This document shows, piece after piece, positions 60,946-64,000 of a stretch of DNA of 64,000 bases. Origin of the DNA: Streptomyces sp. R21 (lineage in GTDB: Bacteria; Actinomycetota; Actinomycetes; Streptomycetales; Streptomycetaceae); contig NZ_CP163435.1 of the NCBI RefSeq assembly GCF_041051975.1, forward strand, positions 5,861,001 through 5,925,000, in the 5' to 3' direction. Each line of letters opens with the position of its first letter. Position 1 is the stretch's first letter. The position numbers were made by a program, and so were the translations under genes. A model generated the notes under the pieces. The model saw only the letters and a program-made list of their open reading frames with translations, did no database searches and had not been told where the DNA came from.

Positions 60946-62681
60946 CAGTCGCCCCTTCGGACGGCTCCCGCCAGGATCCAGCCCTCCACCGCCTCGTACT
61001 GGTGGCGCTGCTCCTCCGCCTTGCGGCGCCCCGAGGCGATCGTGCCCAGCCAGCCGAACGCGAAGCCGAGCGGGATGGAGACGAGGCCGGTGGTGGTGAA
61101 CGGGTACCAGTTGAAGTCGGCGTGGGGGAACGCGGAGAACGGGGAGCCGGAGACCAGGTTGGTGCCGCTCATCAGGACGAGGACGCCGAGCGTGCCGCCG
61201 ATGAGGGTGGCCAGCAGGCCCGTTCGGGTGTAGCGGCGCCAGAAGAGGCCGTAGACCAGCGCCGGCGCTATGGCGGACGCGCCCAGGCAGAACGAGAGCG
61301 TGACCAGCGCCTGAAGGTTGGTGTGCTGGACGAGGGTGGCGAGCAGGATCGCGGGGATGCCGACCGCGAGGGCCGACAGCCGGGCGAGGGCCATCTCGCG
61401 GCGCGGTGAGGTCGGCCGCGCGCCGCTCGCGAACACGTCGTGGGCCAGGGAGTTGGCGCAGGCGAGGATCATTCCGGCGACCGAGGCGAGCAGCGTGAGG
61501 AAGATCGCCGCGGTGACGGTGGTGAAGAGGAACGTCTCGCCCGTCGACACGTCGGGCCCGAACGCGGCCCGTGAGCCCAGCAGATACGCCGTGTTGCCCT
61601 GCGGGTCGGCGCCCGCGATCGCCGTACGGCCGATCAGTGCCGTCGCGCCGAAGCCGATGACCGTGATGACCAGCACGAACAGGGCCACGCAGGGCACGGC
61701 CCAGGACAGCGAACGGCGTACCTGGCGGGCGCTTCCCGCGGTGTACATGCGCATGGTGATGTGCGGCAGACAGGCGCCGCCGATCACCACTGTCAGTTCC
61801 GAACTGATCATGTCCAGGCGGGGGTTGGGGCTGCCGGAGAACTCCAGGCCCGAGCGCAGGAATGCCGGACCCACTCCGCTGTTCTTCGAGGCCGCCGCGA
61901 ACAGCGCGCCCGGGTCCCAGTCGAAGCGGCTGAGGATCAGCGCCGCCACGAGTGCGCCGGAACCGAGCAGCATCACGATCTTCATGATCTGGATGAGGGC
62001 GGTGCCCTTCATTCCGCCGATCGCCGCGTAACTGATCATCAGCGCGCCGAGCCCGATGATGCAGCCCGTCTTCAGTGCGTCGCTGGAGAAGCCGAGGATG
62101 AAGGCCAGCAGGTCGCCCGTTCCGGCGAGTTGGACGAGCATGAGCGGCAGCAGCGCGGCGATGGTGGTGGCGCACGCCGTGATGCGGACCGCGCGGCCCG
62201 GCATCCGGCGGGCCAGCGCGTCGCCCATGGTGAACCGGCCCGCGTTGCGCAGGGGTTCGGCCAGCAGGAACATCAGCAGCATCAGGGACAGCGCCGTGCT
62301 CAGGGCGAGGACGACACCGTCGTATCCGGCGAGCGCGATGACCCCGCCCGTGCCGAGCACCGTCGCCGCGGAGATGTAGTCCCCGGCGATGGCAAGCCCG
62401 TTGCGCAGGGGCGAGAGCGAGCCGTAGCCCGTGTAGAACTCGTCGAGGTCGTCGCGGTCGGGCCCCGTCATCACGCACAGCAGCAGCGTGATGGTGGCGA
62501 CCGTGGTGAAGGCGACCAGTGACATCGCCTGGCCCGAGCTGCTGAATCCGGTCAGCCCGCCGGGAGCGGCGAGCACCGGATGCCCGGTGGAGGTGGAGAG
62601 CACCGGATGCCCGGTGGGGGTGGAGAGCACCGGATGCCCGGTGGGGGTGGTGACTGCCGTGGCGGCGGCAAGGTGGTTCAT
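60945..62681 (-). CDS. actP: Cation/acetate symporter (ActP-type SSS transporter)
   Basis: A 578-aa sodium:solute symporter for acetate or similar monocarboxylates, with about 13-14 TM helices. Family motifs include SPLRNGLAIAGDYISAATVLGTGGVIALAGYDG, FTMGDALARRMPG and ISSELTVVIGGACLPHITMRMYT. The N-terminus carries an unusual stretch of three 9-residue repeats (TPTGHPVLS). The ATG at 62681 overlaps the stop of the upstream DUF485 gene by 4 bp, the usual pairing for ActP. Its stop codon abuts the palindromic element. Confidence 0.9.
   Translation of the reverse strand: MNHLAAATAVTTPTGHPVLSTPTGHPVLSTSTGHPVLAAPGGLTGFSSSGQAMSLVAFTTVATITLLLCVMTGPDRDDLDEFYTGYGSLSPLRNGLAIAGDYISAATVLGTGGVIALAGYDGVVLALSTALSLMLLMFLLAEPLRNAGRFTMGDALARRMPGRAVRITACATTIAALLPLMLVQLAGTGDLLAFILGFSSDALKTGCIIGLGALMISYAAIGGMKGTALIQIMKIVMLLGSGALVAALILSRFDWDPGALFAAASKNSGVGPAFLRSGLEFSGSPNPRLDMISSELTVVIGGACLPHITMRMYTAGSARQVRRSLSWAVPCVALFVLVITVIGFGATALIGRTAIAGADPQGNTAYLLGSRAAFGPDVSTGETFLFTTVTAAIFLTLLASVAGMILACANSLAHDVFASGARPTSPRREMALARLSALAVGIPAILLATLVQHTNLQALVTLSFCLGASAIAPALVYGLFWRRYTRTGLLATLIGGTLGVLVLMSGTNLVSGSPFSAFPHADFNWYPFTTTGLVSIPLGFAFGWLGTIASGRRKAEEQRHQYEAVEGWILAGAVRRGD
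62571..62651 (-). repeat. Three 27-bp tandem repeats in the actP 5' coding region
   Basis: Units at 62571-62597, 62598-62624 and 62625-62651 are nearly identical and each encodes the nonapeptide TGHPVLS with flanking TP/TS. They expand the extracellular N-terminus before TM1. Confidence 0.9.
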
Positions 62682-63112
62682 CGTGCGGCCTCCCGCTTGG
62701 CGTCCAGCTCGGCCTGCTTGCGGATGCGGTCGGCGATCGGGTCGAGGCCGTGCCGCGCCGTGTACTCGTACAGCCCGACCGCCAGGCAGGTGACCGGGAC
62801 CTGGATCAGTCCGAGCAGCAGCCCCACGGACAGCCCGCCGGAGACGGTGCCCGTCATGAAGGACGGTGCGAACGCGGACAGGAGCAGGAAGAGCGTGAAG
62901 TAGCCGAGCGCGGTGAGCGTGGCGACACGGCGCTGCCAGCGGTAGGCGGTGCGCAGCACCCGCAGGTCGCTGTGCCGGCCGAGGGCCGGGCGGCGCGGGT
63001 GCCGGTGTCTTGTCGGCTCCGGCGGTGGTGGCGGCTGCCAGGGATAGGTGCTGTACGAGGGGGAGGAGTTGTAGGGGCGTTGGTGCTCGGGGGACGAGAA
63101 CGCGTCTGCCAT
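62678..63112 (-). CDS. DUF485-family membrane protein partnered with ActP
   Basis: A 144-aa protein. Residues 1-48 are disordered and Pro/Tyr/His-rich (PYNSSPSYSTYPWQPPPPPE). The DUF485 core follows: LRVLRTAYRWQRRVATLTALGYFTLFLLLSAF, then a second TM helix (LSVGLLLGLIQVPVTCLAVGLY), and a charged tail (RIRKQAELDAKREAAR). DUF485 genes precede actP in many bacteria, as here with a 4-bp overlap, and probably assist transport. The ATG at 63112 is followed directly by the disordered tail. Confidence 0.85.
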   Translation of the reverse strand: MADAFSSPEHQRPYNSSPSYSTYPWQPPPPPEPTRHRHPRRPALGRHSDLRVLRTAYRWQRRVATLTALGYFTLFLLLSAFAPSFMTGTVSGGLSVGLLLGLIQVPVTCLAVGLYEYTARHGLDPIADRIRKQAELDAKREAAR

Positions 63113-63395
63113 CCCGTTTCTCCTTGCGTGGGCTCGGGTCCGGTGCGGACCGCAGGGAGCTAAGCGACCGGAGCCGCTTGGGGGGTGAGCGACGCACGCT
63201 ACTCGCAGGTAGCGGGGGATGTGCGGTTTTCTCCAAACTGAGCGGTCGGTATGCGCTTACTGCGCTGACCTGCGGTGTTACCCGCGTTTACGGCCAGGTC
63301 CGGCGGCGATCCGTGATGAAAACGTGAGCGACGAACGGGCGTTGTCTGTACAGCAGTTGTGGGACTCGAACAGGACCGGTCGTGAGGCCGGGCTC

Positions 63396-64000
63396 TCAGT
63401 CCTCGGGGTTCGTCAGCACCGGAAAGCGGCGCGGGGCCACCAGCAGCAGGACGAGGAAGGCGAGGGCGGCCGCGCAGGCGGCGCCGAGGTAGACGGTGTG
63501 GACGGCGTCGGCGACCGCGTGGCCCAGCGCGTCGGTGGCGCCGCCCGGCTCGTCCAGGGCGCGGGTGACCGAGTCGAGGTCGCCCGCGCCGCCGAGCCGT
63601 GCCGCGAGGACACCGTTGGCGACGCCGCCGAAGAGGGCCGCGCCCATCGTCTGCCCGGTCTGGCGGCAGAAGAGGACGGACGCGGTGGCCGTGCCGCGTT
63701 CCTCCCAGCCGACGGTCGACTGGACGCCGATGATCAGCGGGAGCTGGAAGAGGCCGAGGGCGCCGCCGAGCAGCAGCATCAGCAGGGCGGGCTGCCACGG
63801 CTCGCCCGGGTAGGGCAGGAACGGGAAGGCGAGCAGGAGCAGCGCGGCCGTGCCGATGCCGAGCATCGCGGTGTTGCGGAAGCCGATCCGCCGGTACACG
63901 TGCTGGCTGAGCGCGGCGGCCACCGGCCAGCTCAACGTCCATACGGAGAGCACGAATCCGGCGGCGATCGGCGCGAGCCCGAGCACCGCCTGCGCGTACG
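63396..64000 (-). CDS. MFS (DHA2-type) exporter, C-terminal part (5' end outside window)
   Basis: The frame stays open to the right edge; about 200 codons are present. About six TM helices are seen, for example LGLAPIAAGFVLSVWTLSWP, LLMLLLGGALGLFQLPLIIGV and LGAACAAALAFLVLLLVAP, and the loop QHVYRRIGFRNTAMLG matches the 14-TM drug:proton antiporter family. The motif GWEERGTATASVLFCRQTGQTMGAALFG is characteristic. It is on the same strand as the actP operon, 283 bp upstream of it; that gap (63113-63395) shows no clear element beyond a probable promoter. Confidence 0.85.
   Translation of the reverse strand, partial: YAQAVLGLAPIAAGFVLSVWTLSWPVAAALSQHVYRRIGFRNTAMLGIGTAALLLLAFPFLPYPGEPWQPALLMLLLGGALGLFQLPLIIGVQSTVGWEERGTATASVLFCRQTGQTMGAALFGGVANGVLAARLGGAGDLDSVTRALDEPGGATDALGHAVADAVHTVYLGAACAAALAFLVLLLVAPRRFPVLTNPED

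Overview
This is a chromosomal core segment of a Streptomyces (high-GC actinomycete). Third codon positions are almost all G or C, GTG starts and 4-bp ATGA/GTGA gene overlaps are common, and it carries lineage markers: an SsgA-like sporulation protein, an Rpf with DUF348/G5 domains, a protein O-mannosyltransferase, a NIT-domain kinase, and SUKH/YwqJ-type genes. From memory the gene order (ssgE, two penicillin-binding proteins, pmt, rsmI, tatD, rpfB, ksgA, ispE, galTEK, ppc, pth, rplY, prs, glmU) follows the S. coelicolor SCO31xx region; no alignment was run.

Layout. 1-9.3 kb: end of a TetR gene, an MMPL exporter, a YbaK-type deacylase, an EamA permease, a DUF1876 protein, a serine hydrolase, ohr, and a CbiM-Q-O metal-uptake operon whose last gene is an OhrR-like regulator. 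A Nur-box-like sequence lies in front of the operon, pointing to nickel. 9.4-15.2 kb: cell-wall genes, namely ssgE, two MecA_N-type penicillin-binding proteins and pmt. 15.2-22.8 kb: housekeeping genes rsmI, tatD, rpfB, ksgA and ispE, plus an acyltransferase. 23-33 kb: signalling and envelope genes, namely an MHYT sensor, an orphan NIT-domain kinase, an ABC-F ATPase, two paralogous membrane-anchored beta-propeller proteins, and a response regulator that lacks its phospho-acceptor. 33-38.4 kb: galactose uptake and the Leloir operon galTEK. 38.4-43.4 kb: GNAT, response regulator, MarR, tam, VOC protein, and a desaturase-TetR operon. 43.6-51.8 kb: ppc, a sortase-type surface protein, pth, rplY, prs, glmU and tRNA-Gln. 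51.8-59.7 kb: an HTH/LAGLIDADG-like protein, an orphan histidine kinase, and a polymorphic-toxin-like locus (SUKH-3, YwqJ deaminase, WHH nuclease fused to SUKH, and Imm35-deaminase-SUKH-4). 59.8-64 kb: a DivIVA-like coiled-coil protein, an acetate symporter pair, and the end of an MFS exporter.

The least explained signals are non-coding. A ~345-bp element occurs twice (19197-19540 and 54134-54486), each just downstream of a plus-strand stop codon. It folds into a long hairpin whose two copies differ by compensating base-pair changes. A ~164-bp near-palindrome with perfect 22-bp terminal inverted repeats (60782-60945) separates two convergent genes. Several promoter regions carry short tandem or palindromic repeats that look like operators. 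The SUKH/deaminase/WHH locus has no visible secretion signals and joins toxin and immunity folds in single polypeptides.
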